From: Henriciella sp.
Lineage (GTDB): Bacteria; Pseudomonadota; Alphaproteobacteria; Caulobacterales; Hyphomonadaceae
Assembly: GCA_017642885.1 (NCBI GenBank)
Contig: JAEPOM010000007.1
Span: 62,418-126,417 of the forward strand
Length of the DNA stretch: 64,000 bases
Reading direction: 5' to 3'
This document shows, in pieces, positions 8,623-16,833 of the stretch. The notes below the pieces were generated by a model. It worked only from the letters and a program-made list of their open reading frames with translations. It ran no database searches and was not told where the DNA came from. A program made the translations under genes and the position numbers. The stretch's first letter is position 1, and each line of letters begins with the position of its first letter.

Positions 8623-8844
8623 TCACTCCACGTCAGGTGCTGTAACTTCCAGCAGGTCCCCAGGCGTGCAATCGAGCGCGTCGCAAAGCTTGGCCAGCGT
8701 ATCAAACCGCACGCCTTTGACCTTGCCAGATTTCAGCAAGGAGAGATTGGCCTCGGTCATACCAATCTCTGCCGCGAGATCCTTCGCCCGGCGTTTACGG
8801 CGGGCCAGCATGACATCCAAGGTTACGATTATCTCAGCGGCCAT
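8623..8844 (-). CDS. Small XRE-family HTH regulator (YozG-like)
   Basis: A 73-residue protein that is almost only a Cro/C1-type helix-turn-helix: 'AAEIGMTEANLSLLKSGKVKGVRFDTLAKLCDALDC', followed by the 'TPGDLLE' tail typical of the YozG/YgzD type. Its start overlaps the stop of the upstream membrane protein gene (TGATG), so the two are translationally coupled. In this arrangement the regulator probably controls its own operon or works with the membrane partner. Confidence 0.9.
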   Translation of the reverse strand: MAAEIIVTLDVMLARRKRRAKDLAAEIGMTEANLSLLKSGKVKGVRFDTLAKLCDALDCTPGDLLEVTAPDVE

Positions 8845-9353
8845 CAGACGAACTCGTCGTTTTCGCGCTTCACGCGGACGGCATCCTTGAACACCAGAGA
8901 CAGGCCATGCAGCATGATGCCCATCATCGTCACTGCGAGGGCGAGGTCACCGAAATCATATGATACGCCGCGAAACTCCTGACCGATCCATTGGGTCAAC
9001 GTCGGTGAAACCACACCTGTCCACACGCCTGCCCCGATAAGACCATAAGCGGCTTTGTCCAGGGTCTTGGCATTGGCTTCGGTAAAGACTTCACCCTCTG
9101 AGTAACGTTGGAACAGAAAGGCAAAATCGGCCGCCACGAAGGCGATCAGTATGGTCGGCATGGCTTTGATAATTCCGACCCACCACGCATTGAAGATTTG
9201 TATCCAATCGCCATTGCTCTCAAACCAGATGCCGCCGACTTCCTCGCCGACAAAGTAGGAAACGTTCAAACACAACACCCCGACAATGACCCACGCCAGA
9301 ATCGTCAGGTCGCGATGTGTATTCCGGGTTTTCTGTTTCTCTGACTCGGTCAT
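8844..9353 (-). CDS. DUF2975-like four-helix membrane protein paired with an XRE regulator
   Basis: A 169-residue membrane protein with four hydrophobic segments (about residues 14-34, 50-75, 105-125, 130-152). 'SEGEVFTEANAKTLDKAAYGLIG' between the second and third segments matches the DUF2975 family pattern ('GxxFtxxnxxxLrxig'). DUF2975 genes are commonly coupled to a small YozG-like regulator, as here. ATG at 9353 is preferred: AGGAG lies 7 nt upstream, whereas a longer frame to 9386 has no such signal. Function unknown, possibly envelope sensing. Confidence 0.8.
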   Translation of the reverse strand: MTESEKQKTRNTHRDLTILAWVIVGVLCLNVSYFVGEEVGGIWFESNGDWIQIFNAWWVGIIKAMPTILIAFVAADFAFLFQRYSEGEVFTEANAKTLDKAAYGLIGAGVWTGVVSPTLTQWIGQEFRGVSYDFGDLALAVTMMGIMLHGLSLVFKDAVRVKRENDEFV

Positions 9354-9407
9354 TCTACGCTCCTTGCTAGAAGCGACATATAGCAATTAATTATCGCAAT
9401 ACAATAA

Positions 9408-9872
9408 TTATTTACGCCTTTGTTTGAAAAAATTGGAAAGTAGCGCGCCTGCAACTTCAGCGTTCTCTCCGTCCTGCTCTACTTCCGTGCGCCAGTGACA
9501 CGTTGGCTGCTCGAAGAATTGCGGTCCGTGGATCACCGCGCCGCCTTTCGGGTCGCTGGCCGCAAATACGAGTTTCTCGATGCGCGCAAAGCTGATCGCG
9601 CCAGCGCACATCGCGCAGGGTTCCAGCGTCACATAGACGTGCAAGCCGGGCAGCCTGTAGTTTCCGATTTTCTGAGCCGCCGCCCGCAAGGCCATGATCT
9701 CGGCATGGGCGGTTGGGTCATGGTTGGCGATTGGTCGATTATGTCCCTCGGCTACGATTGCTCCGGTCGCCGGGTCAACAATCACTGCGCCAACAGGCAC
9801 CTCGCCCATGTCAGCGGCTTGCTGAGCGAGCGCCAGCGCGCGTTTCATCGGATCATCTGTGTCTCTCATCAC
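9408..9872 (-). CDS. tadA: tRNA adenosine(34) deaminase TadA
   Basis: Zinc-dependent deaminase that converts A34 to inosine in tRNA-Arg(ACG), allowing CGN decoding. 154 residues, normal for TadA. The zinc motif is complete: 'HAEIMAL' (His and catalytic Glu) and 'PCAMCAG' (two Cys). 'HDPTAHAEI' and 'GALLSNFFKQRRK' at the end favour TadA over guanine deaminase. The start may be the second or a later Met. Divergent from rsmD with a 35-bp spacer, a gene pairing common in alphaproteobacteria. Confidence 0.92.
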   Translation of the reverse strand: MMRDTDDPMKRALALAQQAADMGEVPVGAVIVDPATGAIVAEGHNRPIANHDPTAHAEIMALRAAAQKIGNYRLPGLHVYVTLEPCAMCAGAISFARIEKLVFAASDPKGGAVIHGPQFFEQPTCHWRTEVEQDGENAEVAGALLSNFFKQRRK

Positions 9873-9907
9873 TTCCCCATTGCGCCGTCGCGGCCTAAAG
9901 GCAAGCC

Positions 9908-10468
9908 ATGCGGATCGTTGCAGGACAGTTCAAGGGGCGGCCTATCCAGGCGCCGAAAACGGACGCCACGCGGCCCACATCGGACCGCGCCCGCGAAAGC
10001 CTGTTCAATATGATCGCTCACGCCGACTGGGCACCGCCTTTGGAAGGTGCCCGTATTTTAGACCTTTTTGCGGGATCCGGGGCGCTCGGATTTGAGGCCT
10101 TGTCGCGCGGTGGGAGCTTTTGCGTATTCGTTGAGACAGCGCATGCGGCCATGACGGTTTTACGTAAGAATCTCGCCGCGCTTGGCGTCGGGGATACCGG
10201 GAAAACACAGCGGCGCAGCGCAGCCGATCTCGGCGAAATGCCGGCTGCACTGGGTGCGAAGTTTGATATCGCGTTTCTCGATCCGCCCTACAAAAAAAGA
10301 CTGGTCGAGCCCTGCCTCAAAAGCCTGATCGAAGGTGGATGGCTCGTCCCAGATGCTTTGGTCGTAGTTGAAACGGCCGTCGATGAAGCCCCCGGATTTG
10401 ATGCGTGGGAATTGGTTGCTGAGCGAGAAAGCGGCGCGGCGAAATTCTGGTTCCTCAAACGCGCCTAG
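9908..10468 (+). CDS. rsmD: 16S rRNA (guanine(966)-N2)-methyltransferase RsmD
   Basis: S-adenosylmethionine-dependent methyltransferase acting on G966 of 16S rRNA. 186 residues. N-terminal 'MRIVAGQFKGRPI' and 'RPTSDRARESLFNMI' are the RsmD signature; SAM motif I is 'ILDLFAGSGALGFEALSRG' and the catalytic 'DPPY' lies at about residues 121-124. Its stop codon shares CTAG with the convergent patatin gene. Confidence 0.94.
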   Translation: MRIVAGQFKGRPIQAPKTDATRPTSDRARESLFNMIAHADWAPPLEGARILDLFAGSGALGFEALSRGGSFCVFVETAHAAMTVLRKNLAALGVGDTGKTQRRSAADLGEMPAALGAKFDIAFLDPPYKKRLVEPCLKSLIEGGWLVPDALVVVETAVDEAPGFDAWELVAERESGAAKFWFLKRA

Positions 10469-11490
10469 TCTTCGAGAAACTCCTGCCGGAGATCAACGCT
10501 CGATTCACCCGTGCCCAGATGGCGCGCACAAGTACTCAACCAGCGATCTGCTTCGGCGCGCCCTTGGTCTCTCAGACCGGTGAGGAAGGTCCAGCTTGTA
10601 TCATACTTGGTCTGCAGCGAGAGATCTCGAAGGACCTGTCCGCCGCGGATCGCATGGATGGTCAATCGCCGGTACTTGTTGATCAGCGGCTCTTTCAACA
10701 TGCCGTCATCGAGTAGCTTTTGCACAAAAGCGATCGCTCTTAACTCGCCGATCAGGGAGGCGTTGAAGCTGATCTCATTCAAGCGATCCAAGATTTGAGG
10801 CACCCGCCGCGGGACCCCTAAGCGGGATATTGGGTTCAGCAGAACCATCAGGACATCGCGTGGCGCTTTGGCATAGATCAAGGGAAACAGGCTGGGATTG
10901 CCCATATAGCCGCCATCCCAATAGGCATTTCCGTCAATCTCTACCGCTCGGAACGTTTGTGGCAGACAAGCCGACGCCAGCACGGCGTCTCGGGAGATTT
11001 CGCCATCCTGAAAGACCTTCACCCGGCCGGTTTCAACATTGGTGGCTGAAAGGAACAGATCGACAGGGGCTGCGTGTACCGCGTCAAAATCTATCGTCTC
11101 GTCCAGCGCGTCGCGTAGCGGGTTGATGTCGAATGGATTGAACTCATACGGGCTCGCGATGCTCGTAAACGCCATCGCTGCCTGGAACGGCCCAAAAGGC
11201 AGCGCGCTGAAGGGCGAGTTGCTCCAGGAAAACGCTGAAAACGGAGCGCCTTTCTCCGATACTGCGCGCCAGTAACGTTCCAGAGACGCTTTCGCGCCGT
11301 CACTCCCGCCTTCAGCGAGGCCGGCGGCAAAAGCGACAGCATTGGTGGCCCCGGCTGATGTCGCAGTGATGGCCTTTACGTCCAATCCCGGTTCGTCTGC
11401 CAGGCGATCGAGGACACCCCAGGTGAATGCACCATGCGCGCCGCCGCCCTGGAGCGCGAGGCTGATCGATTGGGTTTTGCGTTTTGGCAT
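10465..11490 (-). CDS. Patatin-like phospholipase family protein
   Basis: A 341-residue Ser-Asp dyad lipid acyl hydrolase. The oxyanion loop 'GGGAHG' is at residues 15-20; the nucleophile elbow reads 'ATSAG' with Ser45, so the first glycine of GxSxG is Ala; the Asp of the dyad is in 'DGG' of 'YWDGGYMGNPSLFPL'. No signal peptide, so it probably works on cytosolic or inner-leaflet lipids (PHB-depolymerase-like patatins are another possibility). Convergent with rsmD; its 5' end approaches the Nudix gene head to head. Confidence 0.88.
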   Translation of the reverse strand: MPKRKTQSISLALQGGGAHGAFTWGVLDRLADEPGLDVKAITATSAGATNAVAFAAGLAEGGSDGAKASLERYWRAVSEKGAPFSAFSWSNSPFSALPFGPFQAAMAFTSIASPYEFNPFDINPLRDALDETIDFDAVHAAPVDLFLSATNVETGRVKVFQDGEISRDAVLASACLPQTFRAVEIDGNAYWDGGYMGNPSLFPLIYAKAPRDVLMVLLNPISRLGVPRRVPQILDRLNEISFNASLIGELRAIAFVQKLLDDGMLKEPLINKYRRLTIHAIRGGQVLRDLSLQTKYDTSWTFLTGLRDQGRAEADRWLSTCARHLGTGESSVDLRQEFLED

Positions 11491-11571
11491 AAAAGATACT
11501 CTGACGTGAGCGGCTGCTTTGGCACAGAATTTTTGCGTGGTCTTGGGGGCAAACTGTGCAAACTGCCTGCC

Positions 11572-12018
11572 ATGCCATCGAATCCCATCCCCGTTGATGA
11601 TTTACGCCCCACACCTGCCGTCGGAATTGTCTGCATTCGCGGTGAAGAAGTCCTGCTGATCCGGCGCGGAACACCGCCTAAGCAGGGCGAATGGTCTATT
11701 CCTGGTGGCCGGATCGAGCCAGGCGAAGCGGCAAAGGTGGCGGCCTTGCGCGAACTCGAGGAAGAAACCTCCGTCAACGCAGTCCTTGTGGGCTTGCTGG
11801 ATGTGGTCGACGCGGTGTTTCACAATCGATCTGGCGAGCTGGTGACACGCCATTATGTCCTGATCGACTATGCCGCCAGATGGATCTCGGGTGAGCCGCT
11901 TGCGGGGGATGATGCGGCAGAGGCACGGTTTTTTCACCAATCTGAGCTAGGATCGCTGGAATTGTGGAGCGAAACCCGGCGGATCATCCAAAAAGGGTTC
12001 GATCTCCTGTGTGAGTAA
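11572..12018 (+). CDS. Nudix hydrolase
   Basis: A 148-residue Nudix protein that hydrolyses a nucleoside-diphosphate-linked substrate with Mg2+. The Nudix box is complete at about residues 46-68 (G-x5-E-x7-RELxEET). 'MPSNPIPVDDLRPTPAVGIVCIRGEEVLLI' resembles ADP-ribose pyrophosphatase-like members. The frame is open upstream to 11434, antisense to the patatin gene; ATG at 11572 fits the domain start. It is 11 bp before the MscS gene and likely co-transcribed. Confidence 0.87.
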   Translation: MPSNPIPVDDLRPTPAVGIVCIRGEEVLLIRRGTPPKQGEWSIPGGRIEPGEAAKVAALRELEEETSVNAVLVGLLDVVDAVFHNRSGELVTRHYVLIDYAARWISGEPLAGDDAAEARFFHQSELGSLELWSETRRIIQKGFDLLCE

Positions 12019-12029
12019 GAGGGCCGGAC

Positions 12030-13226
12030 ATGCGTTTCGGAGAGTGGTTTCAGAGCAGGTTTTCGCCGCGGCTGCAGGACAATGCACCGGACGAAGGCGC
12101 ATCGCCAAATTCGGACCCGATCGAGGCAATCACTGAAACTGCCGCGGAAGCCACCGAAGCTGCGACAGAATTCCTGGGCTGGATTGGGTCAGGCGAACTG
12201 GAGGCGCTGATTGCGCTCGCTCTGGTCGTTGCGCTCACCGCCGCGCAATGGCTAGCGCGATGGGCCATACTCAAGGGTATCGTTCAGTTGCCGCGCCAGG
12301 AAGACTATTCCTTCGCCGATCTTTTCTATCGGATTGTCAAACGGTTTCACACGTATTTTATGGTGATGATCGCCTTCGTGGTGACCGACGCCATGCTCGA
12401 TCTACCGAATGCAGTTTCGGTGATCGTGAAGATCTTGGTCGTGCTCGCCGCGATCCTGCAAATAGCAGAATGGGTTCAGGAATTTGCTGTCGGCTTCATT
12501 CGGCGCAATGTTGCCCGCTCAAGCGGTGATGCGAGGGCGTTGGCCTCGGCGTTTAACATCATCAAGTGGTTCATCAGCGTCGCGGTCTGGTCGGTTGCGC
12601 TCCTGCTGATTCTGGACAATGTCGGCGCAGACGTGACGGCGCTGCTCGCAGGTCTTGGTATTGGTGGTATCGCCATTGGTATTGCAGCCCAGGGCGTGTT
12701 CCGCGACTTGTTCTCCTCGCTTTCCATCGTGATTGATAAACCGTTTCAGGTCGGCGACACGGTTCGCTATGGCGAGAGCTGGGGGATCATCGAGGATATC
12801 GGTCTGAAGACAACGCGTGTGCGGTCTAGAACCGGCGAACAAATGATCATCTCAAACACCAATCTTCTGGATTTTGAGATTCACAATATGCAGCGGATGT
12901 CGCGACGGCGGATCGAAACGGTCTTCGGGGTTATCTATCAAACAAACCCGGATCTCGCTGACAAAGTGCCAGAAATCGTTGCGAAGATCGTCAAGGACGT
13001 CCCGGCGGTCGATTTTGACTTTTGCGCCATGTCCGCCTTCGGGCCGAGCTCGCTTGATTACACGCTGGTATTCTATTCGTTACAGCCAGATTTCAATCGC
13101 TCTATGGCCGCACAGTCGCGGGTGCTACTGGCTCTGTTCCGCGGATTGCAGGAGCACGGGCTCGAATTCGCCTATCCGACGCAGACACTGTTCATTGAGG
13201 GTATGCCTGAAAAGGCGAAGGTCTGA
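12030..13226 (+). CDS. MscS family mechanosensitive ion channel
   Basis: A 398-residue inner-membrane channel. A polar N-terminal stretch (about 1-50) is followed by hydrophobic helices at about 52-75, 100-125, 130-155 and 175-200, then the pore helix rich in Gly/Ala 'GLGIGGIAIGIAAQGVFRDLFSS'. The beta domain follows with 'PFQVGDTV' and 'GEQMIISNTNLL', and the C-terminal alpha/beta domain ends near residue 390. It likely releases solutes on hypo-osmotic shock. Confidence 0.93.
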   Translation: MRFGEWFQSRFSPRLQDNAPDEGASPNSDPIEAITETAAEATEAATEFLGWIGSGELEALIALALVVALTAAQWLARWAILKGIVQLPRQEDYSFADLFYRIVKRFHTYFMVMIAFVVTDAMLDLPNAVSVIVKILVVLAAILQIAEWVQEFAVGFIRRNVARSSGDARALASAFNIIKWFISVAVWSVALLLILDNVGADVTALLAGLGIGGIAIGIAAQGVFRDLFSSLSIVIDKPFQVGDTVRYGESWGIIEDIGLKTTRVRSRTGEQMIISNTNLLDFEIHNMQRMSRRRIETVFGVIYQTNPDLADKVPEIVAKIVKDVPAVDFDFCAMSAFGPSSLDYTLVFYSLQPDFNRSMAAQSRVLLALFRGLQEHGLEFAYPTQTLFIEGMPEKAKV

Positions 13227-13229
13227 CCC

Positions 13230-13523
13230 TTACTCGACGGTCCAGCCGCGCGGGGTTTTCTTGGCTTCGAGCGTGATCGTACCATTCTCTGCGGACTCTT
13301 CGTATCGCGTTTGCGATCCATCATCGCGAGATCCGGTCAAGCGCAGGATAATCGCGAAAGCTGCTAAAGCGAGACCCGCCACAGCAGTGGCGACTGCGAT
13401 CATGCCAGCCATGAAGATGATGGCGACAGCGAGCACACCCTTGGTGAGCAGGGCTCCTGCTCGACGTAGAAGCGCCAGCAGATTGTGTGGAAAGCCATAA
13501 GGTGCAGTATGAGTCGCGGTCAT
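13230..13523 (-). CDS. Small membrane protein of unknown function
   Basis: A 97-residue protein with two hydrophobic stretches around residues 25-62, separated by a short break, and a charged C-terminal tail of about 30 residues ending 'KKTPRGWTVE'. It has no recognisable domain. Its stop is 3 bp from the convergent MscS stop. Confidence 0.65.
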   Translation of the reverse strand: MTATHTAPYGFPHNLLALLRRAGALLTKGVLAVAIIFMAGMIAVATAVAGLALAAFAIILRLTGSRDDGSQTRYEESAENGTITLEAKKTPRGWTVE

Positions 13524-13593
13524 AGTATCCTCTTCTTAGCACTTAGATGGCTTGCAAGGAAGGTGCCGTCAACGGTCAGAACGTGACCATTCA

Positions 13594-14295
13594 TCAATTA
13601 ACCGCGATCAGGCCCCGTTCTGCCCGGATGCGTGCATAGGCGCTGGTGATGGTTGCTGCTTTCTCATGCGCTGCGTGTTCGAATTCGCGCGGCGCGCCAT
13701 TCTGGAGCACGCGGTCGGGATGGTTGTCGGCCATCAACCGTCGATAAACGCGTCGAATTTCGTCGAACTCAGCATCGTGGGCCACGCCGAGAATATGGTA
13801 GGGATCGTCGCGATCGGCGCCCATATGGCTCGCCTTGATCCGCCGGAATGTCGCTTCGGAGAAGCCAAACGCCTCGGACACCGTGTTCAAGTAGGAGAGC
13901 TCATCCTCAGTGACGACGCCGTCCGCGGTTGCGATCATGAACAATCCATCGAGTACGCCTTCGAGCAAGCAGGGGCGAGCGGCGTATTTGCGGCCGATCT
14001 TGCGGGCATAGGACTCGTACCCATTGACGGTTTGCTGAGCGAGATTGAATACCCGACGGACCGCCGCAGCATCCTTTGGCGCCGTTTGGAACACGCGCGA
14101 AAAGACCATGATCTCCTCATCCGTGACCCGGCCGTCTGCCTTTGCCATTTTGGCCCCGAGGCCGACCACAGCGGCGGTGAAGCCGACATCGTTCGGATCA
14201 GGCGCGCACTCAAGGTCAGCGGGAAGCGGTTCATCCTCCACTTCCACGTCAAACAAGCGCTTTCCGCTCTCAATCAATCGTTGCCACAGTGACAT
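13594..14295 (-). CDS. DnaJ-domain protein with TerB-like domain (DjlA-like)
   Basis: A 233-residue protein: an all-helical TerB-like region (about 35-145, with the acidic turns 'KADGRVTDEEI' and 'ATADGVVTEDEL' 77 residues apart) and a C-terminal J-domain with the invariant HPD in 'ADNHPDRVL' (about residues 189-197). J-domains stimulate a DnaK partner. Unlike E. coli DjlA there is no N-terminal transmembrane helix. ATG at 14295 is preferred over GTG at 14301 because AGGTG lies just upstream. Confidence 0.88.
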   Translation of the reverse strand: MSLWQRLIESGKRLFDVEVEDEPLPADLECAPDPNDVGFTAAVVGLGAKMAKADGRVTDEEIMVFSRVFQTAPKDAAAVRRVFNLAQQTVNGYESYARKIGRKYAARPCLLEGVLDGLFMIATADGVVTEDELSYLNTVSEAFGFSEATFRRIKASHMGADRDDPYHILGVAHDAEFDEIRRVYRRLMADNHPDRVLQNGAPREFEHAAHEKAATITSAYARIRAERGLIAVN

Positions 14296-14428
14296 GGGCA
14301 CACCTATAGCGCGTATTTGTGACGCCTGTCAGGGGGCAATACTGACACGTGCGTTAAGTGACGAACGGCCCAATCATTAAAATCGAGTCACGTTCAGATC
14401 TGTTTTCTATACCACTCCGTATATGATA

Positions 14429-14456
14429 TTGACACCGATATGGTTCGGGTCATGAT
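14429..14456 (+). promoter_or_regulatory. Probable sigma-70 promoter of the fasciclin gene
   Basis: TTGACA at 14429-14434, 16-nt spacer, CATGAT at 14451-14456 (4 of 6 consensus bases). A start site near 14463 would leave a leader of about 14 nt containing GGAG. Confidence 0.5.
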
Positions 14457-14476
14457 TCTTAAATGGAGATTCCCTC

Positions 14477-15043
14477 GTGAAACTCACAACTCTCTTAGTT
14501 TCTGCTACCCTTTTCGCTGCCCCGGCTTTTGCTGAACAGTGCGCGTCCAAAACCACCACACAGGCAACGAATGTAAGCCACGTCACCGCCGTTGCCGGTG
14601 AGAGCTACAAGAAAGCCAAGTCCGATATTGTTGAAACCGCTGCAGCAGCTGGTTCCTTCTCAACGCTCCTCGCAGCTGCTGAAGCAGCTGGCCTGGTTGG
14701 CGCCCTGAAAGGCGACGGACCGCTCACCGTATTCGCGCCAACGGACGAAGCGTTTGCGGCTTTGCCAGAAGGAACGGTTGAGACGCTGCTCAAGCCAGAG
14801 AACAAAGACGCCCTCGCTGGCATTCTCAAGTTACACGTGATCGCGGGCGCGAAGGTAAAGTCAGCCGATCTCGCGGGTCAGCAAATCACAGCCAGCACAC
14901 TCAATGGTGATTTGTCAGTTGATGGCACAGATGGTGTTGTCCTGACTGCACCTGGTTCTACGGCGACGGTGATTGCGGCGGATGTCGGCGCTTCTAACGG
15001 CGTGATCCACGTGATCGACACGGTCCTGCTGCCTGCGAGCTAA
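14477..15043 (+). CDS. Secreted fasciclin (FAS1) domain protein
   Basis: A 188-residue exported protein with a Sec signal (residues 1-19, '[10 protein letters not shown]') and one FAS1 domain from about residue 55. The FAS1 H1 and H2 boxes are clear: '[17 protein letters not shown]' and '[13 protein letters not shown]'. FAS1 proteins bind surfaces or matrix. The start is GTG with GGAG 8 nt upstream. It is monocistronic: a promoter lies upstream and a strong terminator downstream. Confidence 0.93.
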   Translation: MKLTTLLVSATLFAAPAFAEQCASKTTTQATNVSHVTAVAGESYKKAKSDIVETAAAAGSFSTLLAAAEAAGLVGALKGDGPLTVFAPTDEAFAALPEGTVETLLKPENKDALAGILKLHVIAGAKVKSADLAGQQITASTLNGDLSVDGTDGVVLTAPGSTATVIAADVGASNGVIHVIDTVLLPAS

Positions 15044-15102
15044 GGTCAAAGGTCAAAACTGCTGGTAGCCGCGCGTCCCCCCCAAAAACGGCTTCCGGCA
15101 TG

Positions 15103-15136
15103 GTCCCGCCAGTACCCTTGCTGGCGGGACTTTTGT
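15103..15136 (+). terminator. Rho-independent terminator of the fasciclin gene
   Basis: A 10-bp perfect stem GTCCCGCCAG/CTGGCGGGAC (15103-15112 with 15121-15130) with an 8-nt loop, followed by TTTTGTTTT. Confidence 0.9.
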
Positions 15137-15150
15137 TTTCATGGCGAGGC

Positions 15151-16023
15151 CTATTCAGAACGCTCGGCCTTGAGCGCCGCGATGTCTTCTTTGAGCTCGG
15201 TGAGAAGGGTGATGATCTGTTCCCGTTCTTTGTCGGCAGACTCGAACTCCTCGTCCATTTCTTCCTCGATTTCATCGAGAAGCTCATCAGTCGCGGCGCG
15301 TTGTTCTTCGGCGAGCGCGTCGACGATCAAGGCGATAAACAAATTGAGGACGGCAAAGCTTGCGACGAAAATGAAGAGAAGGAAGAAGAGCGGCGCATAA
15401 GGGTGGCCGTCATCGACGACTTTCTGAACGACTTCGAACCGCCATCCATCCATCGTCATGACCTGAAACAGCGAATAGGCAGAGCTGGGCAGATCGCCGA
15501 ACAGCTGCAACACTTCCGGATTGTCCGTGTCGCCATACATGTTGGTTGCCATGACGGCGCCGACATAGGTCAGAAGGGCCAGGACCGCCAAAATGGCGCC
15601 CATGCCGGGCAGTGCATTCAGCAAAGCCTCGGTTATCCGCCGCATCATCGGGACGATGTGCAGCAAACGCAGAACGCGTAGAACACGCAAGGCTCGCAGG
15701 ACCGAGAAGGCTGCACCGCCCGGGACGAGCGACACTCCGACCACCAGAAAGTCGAACCAGTTCCAGCCATTCCGAAAGAAATTCAGCCGATAGACAAATA
15801 GCTTCAGCCCGATCTCGATCGCGAAAATAATGGTCACTGCCTGATCGAACCAGCTCAGCGACCCGACAATTCCGGGCGAGAGCGAACTCTCATAGGTCAA
15901 CACGCCCAAAATAATCGCATTCACGATGATGAGTGTCGTGATGAAGTTACGGAAAAAACTCCCCTCAATCGCTGTTTCCAACGGTGAGTGACTGGTTTCC
16001 AGATCGAGTGTGCCCTGTTTCAT
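15151..16023 (-). CDS. Voltage-gated cation channel (bacterial Nav/Cav family)
   Basis: A 290-residue single-domain six-helix channel: S1 about 26-44, S2 58-78, S3 84-101, S4 105-130 with arginines every third position (R110, R113, R116, R119), S5 131-155, pore loop 171-200, S6 about 208-236, then an acidic coiled-coil neck to the C-terminus, as in homotetrameric BacNav channels. The selectivity-filter segment reads T-M-D-G-W (190-194) where sodium-selective NavAb has T-L-E-S-W. Ion preference is therefore uncertain; Asp and Gly at these positions could favour Ca2+. Minus strand, tail to tail with the fasciclin gene. A sodium/calcium antiporter gene lies 1.4 kb away. Confidence 0.9.
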   Translation of the reverse strand: MKQGTLDLETSHSPLETAIEGSFFRNFITTLIIVNAIILGVLTYESSLSPGIVGSLSWFDQAVTIIFAIEIGLKLFVYRLNFFRNGWNWFDFLVVGVSLVPGGAAFSVLRALRVLRVLRLLHIVPMMRRITEALLNALPGMGAILAVLALLTYVGAVMATNMYGDTDNPEVLQLFGDLPSSAYSLFQVMTMDGWRFEVVQKVVDDGHPYAPLFFLLFIFVASFAVLNLFIALIVDALAEEQRAATDELLDEIEEEMDEEFESADKEREQIITLLTELKEDIAALKAERSE

Positions 16024-16090
16024 GCCTGCCTGCTTCCGCGATCCATGCGTGATTCTTCCCTAGGGGGTTGTAGCGCGCTTGCTATCAGGA

Positions 16091-16831
16091 TCAATCAGAA
16101 GCGAAGGAAATGCGTACGCCGGTGAACGTGAATGACTGTGAATCGGCCTCCAGACCAATCTCACGCGCCCGAGCGAGGCAGCCATTTGCGTCGGGATGGC
16201 GCAGAACGTATCCTGAGAGTAAATCTCGTTCACCCGGTTTGAACGAAATGATATGTTCGCCGAGTTCGAGATCGTAAATCCCATGTCCGACCGACTGAGA
16301 CGGCACGCGAAGGACGCGCCCCCATCGTTCGCTCAGGGCTTGTGGGTCTATCGCATCGACGTCCAGGCGGAGCAGACTCCCGGGGCGGCTCTTGTCGCGC
16401 CATCCGGGACCGCCCCATAGCCAGGAGCCTTCGGGATGCGCTTCATCGATCGAGACGATCGCTGCGCCGATATCAGCTGGGTGGAGATGGCTCGCGGAAA
16501 TATCCGGCCGGTCAATGTTCCAGACCCGGCGAATGTGCAAATCGTCGGCGCGCCGTCTAACGCCCGCAAGATCATCGGTTTGAAAAATCGCCATATAGCC
16601 GCCAACGCCCCCGGACCGGTCGATGAAGCGACCTGCCGCAGTATTGTCTTTGACCGGAACGACGACCTCCAAAAACTGATCCCCGAGCGAGAACACACCA
16701 TTGGTCAATCCGAACTCGCCGACGCCAGGATCGATATAACCTTCGCCGAGATCCAGAACATGTCGTAGACGTTCAATGTCAGCTTGCTCTGTAGACGCGA
16801 AAACAAGTTGTCGAATGCGGGGAAGGGTCAT
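16091..16831 (-). CDS. VOC family (glyoxalase-like) protein
   Basis: A 246-residue protein with two betaalphabetabetabeta modules: N-terminal 'RIRQLVFASTEQADIERLRHVL' and a second starting near residue 140. It resembles the glyoxalase-like VOC group. The metal ligands of true glyoxalases are not clear, so the reaction is unknown. It is 2 bp downstream of the lipoprotein gene on the same strand, so the two are likely co-transcribed. Confidence 0.7.
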   Translation of the reverse strand: MTLPRIRQLVFASTEQADIERLRHVLDLGEGYIDPGVGEFGLTNGVFSLGDQFLEVVVPVKDNTAAGRFIDRSGGVGGYMAIFQTDDLAGVRRRADDLHIRRVWNIDRPDISASHLHPADIGAAIVSIDEAHPEGSWLWGGPGWRDKSRPGSLLRLDVDAIDPQALSERWGRVLRVPSQSVGHGIYDLELGEHIISFKPGERDLLSGYVLRHPDANGCLARAREIGLEADSQSFTFTGVRISFASD

Positions 16832-16833
16832 GC

